This document shows, in pieces, positions 21,616 to 31,570 of a stretch of 64,000 nt of DNA. Every line of letters begins with the position of its first letter. Within the stretch, counting starts at the first letter, position 1. This DNA is from Nemertoderma westbladi (Eukaryota; Xenacoelomorpha; Nemertodermatida; Nemertodermatidae): the NCBI GenBank assembly GCA_032718475.1, contig JAUCBJ010000517.1:1-64000 (forward strand). The letters run 5' to 3'. Under the pieces are notes generated by a model. That model had not been told where the DNA came from. It did not search any database and was given only the letters and a program-made list of their open reading frames with translations. A program made the position numbers and the translations under genes.

Positions 21616-23214
21616 ATGGATATAGTGAATAACGCAGTAGTTATTCCCAACTCGGATGGCCGTATCTTAACATTACAGGAAATATGTTATACAGGTGTCA
21701 CGCGGACATTATCAAAGGTAATTGTAACCGCCGAATATCAGAAAAAATCTCTCGATATTACTGAAGTCTGTCACTGGCTAGCGTTGGCTGCACCCAGACT
21801 TCGTATGGTCATGAGAAAATATATACTGCGTTCCTATCTATTGGCATTTAATCAACTGGAACTTCTCTATAATGAACAACCTCCGCCGCCCGCCCAACCC
21901 TCCCTAATGCCTCGCAACCAACAAGAAATAACTTTGTACTACATTATGGAATCCTATAAAGACATATTCTTTGATCAATGTTTCTTTCCCCTAGATATCA
22001 TAGTTAAACTATGCTATGGTACCGGTATTGGTGAAGTGTTTGGCGAGAAATTTCCTGAAGATTTAATTATCAATCTTTTACGATGGGTCCCATTAGGCCC
22101 AATGTCTCATGGGTTGAGAGAGATGGAGGGGGATACTTGGATATTTGGTAAAGGTCAATTCCCCCAACTCAACACACTAAAGATGAAAACCTTGGCCGTA
22201 AATGATGACACAGTCAATGCTATAGCACAATCCTGTCCCAACCTGGTATCCTTGTGCTCTCCTCCAGTATGCGATGTCACCTCTGCGGGACTTAGTTATC
22301 TTTACCAACTAGGAAGTTTGCGAACTTTAGACTTAAGTGGATGTCGTAAAATGTCAGTAGACGATCTGATATATTTACAGAAAGTATTAGGCCTACGCCG
22401 CCTACCTCGGGTTTCTATCGTTATAGATACAGATATTACAATGAAGCTACTAAAGGGTTTTATTAAACGTGAAATAAATCCATCCGATACGAACTTCAAT
22501 TTCAGTGATTTCACTTTCGCATTGATTGACTATTCTGTTGTTTCAGAACCTACTGAATCTATCTATGGCCATCTTAAAGACGTTCTCTATCACTGCAAAG
22601 ATACAGTTGAGCGTTTAAATTTCGATTTAGGACGGGAATTGCAAATTTATAAGTCTTTTGTTGAAGAGCCACTATTAGCACCGCTACAAGAATTTGGACA
22701 TTTAAAGTTTTTGCGTTTTCGACAACTCGATGTTGATCAATTCATTTCGGATGCTGTTAACAGAGGAGTTACTTTACCTCAGGTCGAACATGTTGTATTG
22801 GAGTGCTGCAAACTTTCATTGGTTGATTTAGATCGGATGTTCCCGAACGTAAAGGAATTATCTCTACTGTTCACCGATGTAGGAAACTTCCTTCCACTAA
22901 TGAACTCTGTAAAGGCCCTTGTTATCGGTTGGGCGACTTACAGGCATCTTATAACAGCCCTGCGTAGCTTCCCTAATTTGAGTAAGCTATGGATTGATTG
23001 CCTGTTTGGTGAACCGGAAGTGACCAAAGAAGAGGTTCTAGTCGATCTTTATGATGTATTTTCTTCGGGAAATCTCGTTGAAGGGCTAAAGAACTTAAAC
23101 ATAAGTTATCGAAATACGCCTCATTTTATGTGTTTCTCGAAAATTGACACTGATCTCTCGGAATTTATTCGTAATACACTTTTGCATCGATGTAAAAACT
23201 TAATGATAGAGTAA
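21616..23214 (+). CDS. Intronless leucine-rich-repeat protein, 532 aa
   Basis: Start ATG at 21616 in good context (CAACCATGG); the frame is open a few codons upstream only through a GTG. The N-terminal ~100 residues (TLQEICYTGVTRTLSKVIV and LALAAPRLRMVMRKYILRSY) look like a helical F-box-like or adaptor segment, though no F-box can be asserted. Residues ~180-260 contain cysteine-containing LRRs (AIAQSCPNLVSL, VTSAGLSYLYQLGSLRTLDL), as in FBXL/AMN1-type proteins. Later repeats (FPNVKELSLLF, FPNLSKLWI) are weaker. Suggested role: cytosolic binding scaffold, possibly ubiquitin-ligase substrate recognition. It sits in sense orientation inside intron 2 of the Kazal gene. Specific orthology not recognised. 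Confidence 0.75.
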   Translation: MDIVNNAVVIPNSDGRILTLQEICYTGVTRTLSKVIVTAEYQKKSLDITEVCHWLALAAPRLRMVMRKYILRSYLLAFNQLELLYNEQPPPPAQPSLMPRNQQEITLYYIMESYKDIFFDQCFFPLDIIVKLCYGTGIGEVFGEKFPEDLIINLLRWVPLGPMSHGLREMEGDTWIFGKGQFPQLNTLKMKTLAVNDDTVNAIAQSCPNLVSLCSPPVCDVTSAGLSYLYQLGSLRTLDLSGCRKMSVDDLIYLQKVLGLRRLPRVSIVIDTDITMKLLKGFIKREINPSDTNFNFSDFTFALIDYSVVSEPTESIYGHLKDVLYHCKDTVERLNFDLGRELQIYKSFVEEPLLAPLQEFGHLKFLRFRQLDVDQFISDAVNRGVTLPQVEHVVLECCKLSLVDLDRMFPNVKELSLLFTDVGNFLPLMNSVKALVIGWATYRHLITALRSFPNLSKLWIDCLFGEPEVTKEEVLVDLYDVFSSGNLVEGLKNLNISYRNTPHFMCFSKIDTDLSEFIRNTLLHRCKNLMIE

Positions 23215-23292
23215 TGATCTTTTAATGGTATGAGGAGCTACCAAAACTAACTATCTTCATTATTTGAAATTTAACTCAATATTTGATAAAAT

Positions 23293-23570
23293 CGCCCGTG
23301 AAGAATACCAGGTTTTCACTTTTATGTCGAATTAAAATTTTATTTGAATTTTATATATGATGAATTTGTATTTTTTTTTTAATTTATCCTTATTAAGTAT
23401 TTTATTGTGCGTTTATTGTTTTAATTCGCTTATTGTAACTTTGGTTATAGATTCAGCTCTTCTGTAATCTGGGTTCTTTGTGAAAACCTGATATTTTTCA
23501 CATGTGGATGGGGGTAAACTGCAAGGTGAAATATAAAGCAGAAAGTCTGGTCTACTACAACACATGGGCC
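23293..23570. mobile_element. MITE copy (CGCCCRTGTGAAGAAT family)
   Basis: Starts CGCCCGTGAAGAATACCAGG, ends CACATGGGCC, and aligns along its length with the better preserved copy at 48931-49210. No clear target duplication remains here. Confidence 0.7.
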
Positions 23571-24752
23571 GATTCAATTAATTGACTATTTGCTTCCTTA
23601 ATGTTTCTATAATCTTTAATCCTCTAATGTCTATAATTAACTAGAAAGCCAGCAAGCTGGCTGGAAGGAGCCCGGGGGAAGAATCATAGCCAAGACTATT
23701 ACAAATGAACAATGTCAGTCACAGCGGTAAGTAAACTAAACAATTGTCTAAACTGTAAGGCGTGTGATGCTAGCTGACTTTGTGGCTCGTCCCACATAAT
23801 AAAAAATGAAACTTTGCTATGACAACACACCCGGTTCTTTTAAATTTGCGTGATTTGAGTTTTATGCTCGCACCACTATTTGTAAGAAATGTTAAAACTT
23901 ATCTTACAGTATGCCAATGTTGTAATGGTATTAAAATATAATAATTAAATTTATTTACACTATTAATGCTTCAGCTAAAAAATGATGCTGATCCTATGTA
24001 ATAAAAAAAATAAGAATATTATTTTTAAGAACCTTCTACATATATCCTATACAAAATAATCAGCCCAAGGATTCGTGGAATAATAATACAATCCTACTGC
24101 AGTGGTATAATTTATTTTGTTTATTGACAACTCAACTATTTTCTTGTCTATCCCTGAGAGCTGATAAAGGATGTGTAGACTCAGCCAGCAGCCAGCAGCA
24201 GGAGGGGTGTAGTCAAGGAATTCTGTCTTGATGGAATTCTATCTCAGGCAGCCCTGCACTCAACTGTTCCTACACAGCTAGCTGCTGCAGCTCAGGCAGG
24301 AGTTGTTACTCTACCATTGCTTTTAATTTCGCGACAAAATAATTTCAAAAAATGAAATATATCGAATACCACACATAGAATCGATCTGATATTTTGTAAC
24401 GCGATTATGAACCAACAAAGCAATTTTGACCCATTGAAACCAACCACCAATCCACCAAAAATTTCATCAAAATCACGAGGCAGGAAGTGCCTGAACCTAG
24501 ATATTTATCAGTTAGTCAGTCAGTGTTATATATCCTGAGATTTTTACAGTAAGTATCCTGCAGATTTTTACAGTAAGTATCCCGCTGTCGAGCGGGCTCC
24601 TAATTAATCGTGCTGTAATTTTATCACATTATATTTATGTAACATTGTAATTGTGAGTTGAATATAGTAATTGTAATTGAACCACGAAGTAAGGTTAACC
24701 TTAGCGTGGCGGTTCTAGGGTTCTTATTGATACACAGAATTAGTATGTCTAA
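23571..24752. other. Intronic non-coding sequence
   Basis: Possible weak element from AAGGAGCCCGGG (23666) to GAGCGGGCTCC (24601). Two ~26-bp copies containing TTTTTACAGTAAGTATCC lie at 24540-24585. No gene recognised. Confidence 0.4.
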
Positions 24753-25989
24753 TACGGTGGCCCAGACTGCCAGAACGGCCAAGAAACTTTTTAAATGTGA
24801 AAGTGTACTTTTCAGTGCTAAAGTGTTCTTTTCAGTGTGAAAATTATCTTTTCATTGTGAAAGTGTAAATTTGAAAGTGCTAAAGTGTAAATTTGAAAGT
24901 GTAAATTTGAAAGTGCGAAAGTGTAAATTTGAAAGTGTAAATTTGAAAGTGGGAAAGTGTAAATTTGAAAGTGTCGAAGGTTTCGAAGGATGTGACTTTG
25001 CTGGGTACGGCAAACCTTCAACCATAATACAAATCGGGATCACCCATCTAATACACCCATGTCTTGGGAACCCATATGGTTTCAACTTGTCGTACCCATC
25101 TGTATGCCATGCTGCATTCGGACCACGGTTGGAATACATCCTTCGTTTAAGTTTCCGTTTTTGGCGTAATGCAGTAGCTTCTGGGTTCAAGAGTTTTAGC
25201 AGTTGTTGTACAGTAGAACGCGTTACAGGAAACCCTTTCTTATTAAGATAGCGCCACATATGACGGTAACCCCAACTGGACCCCGAACCACGAATAATGT
25301 TTCTCATCACTGCTTTGATCTGGTCAATGTCAATGTTACGGTTTCTGCGTACTAAATGTAAGTCTTTAAGACGTCTTCTTATCGTACGTGCACTGATTTG
25401 GACATTTTCTCTAACCCGCATAATCTTTACAATCTCCACATGTCAAACCCTGACGGAAATAATTTTTTAGTTTGATTTCGTCATATCCCGCCATGACAGA
25501 ATAGACCACAACAGCGCATTAGTACGGATGCATTCTGCTGACATGTCAATAATGCAGTAATATTACTGTTTTATGTTCTGTATTACTAACTGCCAAATGT
25601 ACCGGTACAGTGGATAGGCCTCTATGTATACTTTACAGCACATGGTCTGGCCTACCTATCTGAATTTAAATTTCCCGCCATAATTCGGATTTAAATTTAC
25701 ACTTTCAAATTTACACTTTCTCACTTTCAAATTTACACTTTCTCACTTTCAAATTTACACTTTCGCACTTTCAAATTTACACTTTCTCACTTTCAAATTT
25801 ACACTTTCTCACTTTCAAATTTACACTTTCGCACTTTCAAATTTACACTTTCGCACTTTCAAATTTACTCTTTCAGATTTACACTTTCACAATGAAAAGA
25901 TCATTTTCACACTAAAAAGAACACCTTTGTAGCACTGAAAAGGACACTTTCACATTTCAAAAGTTGCTTGGCCGTTCTGGGCCACCGTA
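24753..25989 (-). mobile_element. Integrase-type DNA transposon, internally deleted
   Basis: Both ends read TACGGTGGCCCAG inward, followed by AACGGCCAAG and subterminal GAAAGTGTAAATTTGAAAGT repeats in mirror orientation (24797-24975 and 25686-25970). The transposase N-terminal half lies inside on the minus strand; the C-terminal half is gone and the left terminal repeat follows directly. The 5' portion matches 14363-15029. No clear target duplication. It ends 30 bp before exon 3 of the Kazal gene. Confidence 0.85.
24975..25494 (-). pseudogene. Transposase, N-terminal half, frameshifted
   Basis: Likely start ATG at 25492-25494 (MAGYDEIKLKNYFRQGLTCG); a one-base frameshift near 25435 leads into EIVKIMRVRENVQ. 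Then come helix-turn-helix-like SARTIRRRLKDLHLVRR, WGYRHMWRYLNKKGFPVTRS, and NAAWHTDGYDKL with the first catalytic Asp (HTDG). Typical of eukaryotic integrase-core transposases, possibly IS3EU-like; the family name is uncertain. The reading frame runs into the terminal repeat after SHPSK, so Asp-2 and Glu are missing. Confidence 0.75.
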
Positions 25990-26019
25990 CTTAGTGTTTC
26001 TAATTTCATAATTTTCCAG

Positions 26020-26202
26020 ACGGACTGCGATGAATACTTTGAAGATGGTGCGGTTGGTTGTTCTGATCTGGAGGGACATGAAAAGGACCCAGTTTGCACC
26101 GTTCGGGGTGTAACGTACAACAATAAGTGCACCATCTGCCATATGACCCCTCCCATAGAAAAAATCGCACATAACGGCCCGTGTTTGGGAGTAAACCATG
26201 AA
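26020..26202 (+). CDS. Kazal-domain secreted protein, exon 3 (Kazal 1)
   Basis: Acceptor ATAATTTTCCAG before 26020, donor CATGAA|GTAAGTAT after 26202, phase 0 at both ends, 61 codons (residues 77-137). Six cysteines at 79, 90, 102, 113, 116 and 131 give C-x10-C-x11-C-x10-C-x2-C-x14-C. The core DPVCTVRGVTYNNKCTIC is a classic Kazal signature (usually PVCGSDG.TY.N.C.L). A Thr-Val-Arg replaces the common Gly-Ser/Thr-Asp after the third Cys, so inhibitory specificity is uncertain. Intron 2 before it spans 13080-26019. Confidence 0.85.
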
Positions 26203-27171
26203 GTAAGTATAGAGTTTGTTTTCACATACTTTATTGAGAGGGGAATTTGCATTTCATAACTATTTATTACAAAAACAAAGAACAAAAACATTTTCCCCTA
26301 TTATTCCGAGATGTATAATTAGATGAGTGTTAGAGATCGACGTTAAATATAATGCATCAGGGGTCACTTTGATCTTTGATGTAATGATTGTTTTGACTCT
26401 TAGCCCTCTTAGCCTTTTTCACGCGGACGTACATTAGTATTTTGTCTATCGGTTAATGTACCGTCATTTTACTATTGTCCGTATTTGATCATTGTTTCAA
26501 CATTCAGACTGTGGTTATTTTGTTCCGTTGTTTCCCGTTGTTACTTCTATTCTTTTTTTCATTTGCTTGTGGCTATTTACTGGTAATTTTTTATCGCCAA
26601 TTAAATTATAATAATATAATAATAATGCACTTTTATTCAAATATTGAAACATTTATTTACTCTCTCATTTTCTACAGCGTCATAAAAAAGTTTAACTTTA
26701 ATGTCACACTCACACTAATACATTAAGTGAAGCAAGGTACCGGTACCTGTAGGTATACCAGCTATTGTCAAATTTTAGTTTCACATTCCTATATTATTTA
26801 CTGTGCTGTTGTACTGGTCTAGCAGTATTGGAAATAAACACTGTATGGTACCGGTAATATCAGTATGTATATGTATGGTACCGGTAATATCAGTATGTAT
26901 GTATGATTTTATTGTTGCTCGCAGTAAACCATTTCACCGGTAAAGGATACCGTTGGCATCACAAAATTTTAATTTCGCGATTTATATCATTGTCTCAACG
27001 GGAGGGAGTATAATTTGAAGAGATTGCATACGGAGGACGTCCTCCGTTAGAAGAAGGTCCTCGGTTGGTATGAAGGTATTTTTGTTGTGTCTTCGAAAGT
27101 TTATGTTTACACGAACACTCCAACCATATGGACCATATGTACCATACCATACCATATGTACATATCTACAG
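26203..27171. other. Intron 3, first part
   Basis: AT-rich intron with a direct duplication of GGTACCGGTAATATCAGTAT at about 26847 and 26879. No gene is seen. Confidence 0.5.
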
Positions 27172-28722
27172 CCCAGGTAGCACAAATACGTAAATTTACG
27201 GTAAATTTACGTTCATTATTCGTCCAGACGTTCTGGATTTATGTTCATATGACGTTGTATTTCTCCCATAAGATGCTATTGATGCTAAACGTTCAATAGT
27301 TCAAAGTTGGCCGTCAGAAGTACCGTAATATGAACGGGCAATTGAACGTAAAAGAGACCACAGGCAATCTATGTTCAAATGACGTGTTCACTAGACGTTC
27401 ATTTCTGGTGTGTTATAGGTCCATATTAGGTTGAATAAACGTAAAAATTTAACGTGAGACCAACCAATCACTGTTTGTTGGTGCATGTTCTGTGTAGAGA
27501 GGGGAGGGGGGGGGGGGGGGGGGGTTAGCCTACCTTATCCAATCCCTACACCCTATCCTACGGCCCTACACCTACAATACCCTATACATTTAGAGAAGGA
27601 AGCATCAGAGTATATATGAAATTATTTAATCGATAGTGATATAAGAGTATCCATGATATATTATGGTGATGATCCACAAATTCACATTGGATTAGTTAGA
27701 TTTCTGTATTTTATCTTATTTCCAGCCAAAATAGATTATTCATATTGATGAATCTTAAAAAAATTAATTAATTTTATGACCTTATAATTGATATTTTAAA
27801 TTTTGTATCTATGCAATAAGGCAATAATACATACAAAAAGCAATTGAAACGTAAGAAAGGTTTATATAATATGATAAATTTGTAAAATAATAAATAATGT
27901 TTTGCGATTAAAAAAATTACCCTACGCATGATAGAAGTTTGAACATTCCAACGCCCATATATCCGATTTATCTCAACAAAATGTAATGGTATTTGGTCAG
28001 TTGGTATCAAAATAGACAAACTTTTGCGGTTTTCTTTGTTTGATATTTTCTTGGTTCAAAAGGCCTAATATATTCTAATAATTTTATTACAATTTTTCGT
28101 GACATAGTACTAGTGTATTAGCTTTAGTAATCAGTAGAATCACCTTTGTCTAATTTTGATGTTATTTGTTGTTTAAAATGTTTAAAAATGCGTCAGCATT
28201 GTATTGGTTATCAATGTTTTGTTGTGTGAATAATTTTTCGATTACTTAAAGTAATTGTTTTGTATTGAGAATGAACCATTAGTCCAGATATAACTAAGCG
28301 GAACCACACCAACCATACAAGGAGTAGGCTAACCAACATAAAAAATAATTGCACAATAATAAATAGTCAGATAATTGTATCACGAACAAGTTTGAACATG
28401 CCATTGACATAACAAGTTAAAGTAAATTATGTTTGAACGTTCATAAACGTTCAAACAACGTACATATTTAGGTACAAAGAAATGAACGCATAACTGGACG
28501 CAATTTGAACGTTCAATATTCGTTTGTTTTGGTTCATATTCAATTTCTTTAAAGTTAGGACGTTAAATTACCTAATGTGAACGTCACAATTTGGTAAATT
28601 ACTCACAACGTCAGCAATTTTTACCTATTTTGAACAATATTTCATTGATGTTCAGATTCGCATAAAAAAAGTACCAAATATGAACGTTCAATTTCTTTCG
28701 TGGACGTCCTGTGCTACCTGGG
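27172..28722. mobile_element. Non-autonomous DNA transposon with CCCAGGTAGCACA ends
   Basis: Left end CCCAGGTAGCACAAATACG; right end, reverse-complemented, CCCAGGTAGCACAGGACG. The interior is rich in TGAACGT / AACGTTC motifs near both ends, as expected of transposase-binding repeats. It contains a G19 run (27506-27524) and no transposase. No convincing target duplication. Confidence 0.75.
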
Positions 28723-28865
28723 AGTATGTGGTGTGTATGATCAGTATGAGGTCTAAAATACCAAAAATATAACGAATTACGGTAACATTTTTAGAACAAT
28801 AAGTACCTTTATTTCACTTCCACGTATTTGTCGAAATAATGTTAAATTTTTTACAGTAGGTCTAA

Positions 28866-29472
28866 TGTGGGGCGAGACACGTAGTCGGCGAGCCTTGGCA
28901 TACGGTTCATATAGGGCAAATGGGGCATGTCCGTCTGTCTGTCTGTCTGTCCGTCCGTCTGTCTGGTAGATGTTTGAACGCGAATTTCTCGGCATCGCTC
29001 ATTCGGAATTGAACCAAACTTAGTAGGTAAGTAGTAGAGAGAAAGTTTGTAAAGTTTGGTGAAAAATCATGCAGTCTGACGTCAGCTACGACAGATTATG
29101 TGGTTTTTAGAAAATGTTAAATTTCTCGAGAAGGCCTCATTTTCCTGAGCTGAAATTTTGGTGGCCTGTAGAGAATCATGAAGTCTATCTTTTACGAAAT
29201 TGAAAAGTTAAGACATTTAATTGGGGATCCGCTAGAGACTCAGAAGTAATGACATAGGCCTACCGGTACGGTACTGCTGTACAGTGCTGCACTGGTAAGT
29301 ACGAAATTGCAGAATAACAATTTGACACCACCTAGCGGATTAACATATGATTGTATGTCGAATGAATACATTTATAGCATGGGATATTGGGTCCAAACTA
29401 GACATGCCCCATTTGCTCTATATGAACCGTATGCCAAGGCTTGCCGACTACGTGCTGCGCGAAGTCCCCACG
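28866..29472. mobile_element. Non-autonomous inverted-repeat element
   Basis: Arms of more than 50 bp (28879-28930 and 29401-29454) are nearly perfect inverted copies around CCTTGGCATACGGTTCATAT and GCAAATGGGGCATGTC. A GTCTGTCTGTCCGTCC tract follows the left arm. No coding content. Confidence 0.8.
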
Positions 29473-29603
29473 AACGTGTATTGATCGGTTAAAAAACCTA
29501 TTTTGTGGAATAAATATAATTTCGTAAATCTTCATAGAATATGGCCTTCTTTAAATCACAGAACTCACTAACATTACTGTGTAACAATTTACCAATGTTA
29601 CAG

Positions 29604-29864
29604 CCGAATTGTCGTCCGTTTGCTAACCAACCATGTCCGCCGACATGCAATAACATAAGGCGGCTGAGATACGATGGTCGGAATGGCCCGTGCAGTCGGC
29701 ATAGTCACGACCAACTGTGCGGTACGGATGGTAGAACATATTACTCAGAGTGCGCTCTTTGTAAACACCGAGACGTCGCGGTTGGTCCCTGCAGGAATGT
29801 TAATATCGCTTACGGGATGCCATGTGGAGTATCAGAGGAACTTATTGATTATCTCAATCTATAG
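29604..29864 (+). CDS. Kazal-domain secreted protein, exon 4 (Kazal 2, C terminus)
   Basis: Acceptor CCAATGTTACAG before 29604, entering in phase 0; stop TAG at 29862-29864; 86 codons (residues 138-223). The second Kazal core is LCGTDGRTYYSECALC with cysteines at 152, 167, 176, 187, 190 and 200 (x8, x10, x2, x9 between the last five). It has the canonical CGTDG.TY.xEC core. Extra cysteines at 140, 148 and 211 suggest one or more additional disulfides. Translation upstream of the acceptor is open to 29541 but not cysteine-rich, so the acceptor is the better boundary. Confidence 0.85.
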   Translation, partial: PNCRPFANQPCPPTCNNIRRLRYDGRNGPCSRHSHDQLCGTDGRTYYSECALCKHRDVAVGPCRNVNIAYGMPCGVSEELIDYLNL

Positions 29865-31019
29865 TAATAGATCTACTAAATACTGTTACAAGGTTAAACT
29901 ATGTTTATTTAGATGCGAAATACACAGGTATAGTAGGCTGGTGAATGTACCTAATTTAAATTGTATCATGATGATATGCCACTTCAATATTTAATCTTGC
30001 TTGTTGAGGGGTAACGTACAGTAATAACGGTTCTTACCTGTACTTAATACATCATACCCTGGAAGGGGAGGTGGGGGTGTGGTGGTGTCATTGAATTACG
30101 ATATTATTCCAGAAGATAGTGTACAGTATGTAAGATGGAATCAGTTCTCATTCTGCACTCAAGGTGTACTAAACAACTGTTTGAAATTGATCAGAAGCCC
30201 TTGATTGTATTGCCGGAGCGAACTGACACGGTCAATAGATTTAAAGCTGTCGAGTTGAAAATTTGTAGGCAACAACAATAATCCAGGACATGGTGAAATA
30301 TAGTGTACAGTAATGTTCTCCACACGGACCCCCTGTTTCTTAAGCCTTTGAAAAGTATCGTATCGCGGCCATTCTTCACATTAGTCGTGATTTTTATGTA
30401 TCACTAGAAAGCTTCCGTTATAAGGATTCCAAATGTCAACTAGTCTTGAGTTTCGCTGCGAAACCAACAACAGATATTGGCGTTCAAAGATTCTATTTAT
30501 TAATTAATACACAATATTCTAGAACACTATATTTTTTATATATATATATATATTTTATATTTTCTTACAACAGAGCTCCGGAAATATTGGCCAATTTTCT
30601 GGCTCCGGGCAAATTAACCCGGAGCCAATCCGGGGCTTATGTTGTTGAAATTCGAATTAAAACAATAAGTTTTTTGATGTATGAAATATTAACTAATTAT
30701 TATTTACAGTCCGGACCTAATAGTATGTTATGTTATTGGTGAACCTGTGCAAAACGTAATTCATGTATTATTTTATTATGGTCGATAAATATATAATAAT
30801 ATGAATAATGTACCTAAATATCATAGTAATGAACATAATCAATTGTGGGTGTATACTGATTGGTTACAGACTGTTTTTCTTAGGTTTCCTTTAAGTAACA
30901 GATTAATTTTATACTAGTAATCTGGAGCCGGTTCATAAGGGGGGGGGGGGGGGGGGAAGGGGGGTGGATCAACTGAGAAGTCTAAAACATAAGATTATAT
31001 TTTAGCCAAATGAACACCC
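29865..31019. other. 3' flank of the Kazal gene, non-coding
   Basis: Includes a 9-bp-arm hairpin GGCTCCGGG...CCCGGAGCC near 30600-30625, a TA dinucleotide run near 30538-30551 and a G18 run at 30939-30956. No gene recognised. Confidence 0.5.
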
Positions 31020-31254
31020 GATTGGGTCTTTGACGCAATCAAATTTCATCCCTCTCTAGGGGAAAATCGACGCAAATAACAGCTGATACTCTTTAATGAC
31101 TGTAACCGGTTCTATTGAATTTGGTTTATTGTTTTAGTTAGAATAACATGCCACTGTAAACTGCTCATTTCCCTTAATTGATAATTTAACATTGAGGCGA
31201 GATATTAATTCGACGAGAGAGAATTTGTGTCAAATCCCCCCCCCCCCCCCCCCC
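31020..31254. repeat. Dispersed repeat copy
   Basis: Matches 48625-48830: TTCATCCCTCTC..AGGGGAAA, GACGCAAATAACAGCTGAT, GTTTATTGTTTT and AACATGCCACTGTAA, then TGATAATTTAAC and GATATTAATTCG. Both copies are preceded closely by a long G run. Confidence 0.75.
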
Positions 31255-31570
31255 TTTCATTCATGTGAACAAACAGTTTAAAATTAAACAGTCAAATTGA
31301 TATGATCATCCGAAAAATCATATAATAATATACAGTAGTGGACAAAATAGATTTATTGAATGGAAAGCATCTGCAAAATGAAATAAATATTATTTCTGAT
31401 TCCAATGTGTACACCATATCATATATAAAAGCTGTACCTAACTATCTTAATTTAAAAACAAATAAATACTTCGGGGGATTTTAAAAGTTACCACCAAATC
31501 ATGCTGATATAGAAATACCAAAACCAAAGAAAGTATTGATAATTTCAGTTCTATGCGCGTCGATAATTAT

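Noticed and set aside
29541-29603. Kazal exon 4 starting at the in-frame ATG at 29541
   Set aside because: The sequence before 29604 looks intronic and ends in an acceptor; phase 0 there matches the donor at 26202.
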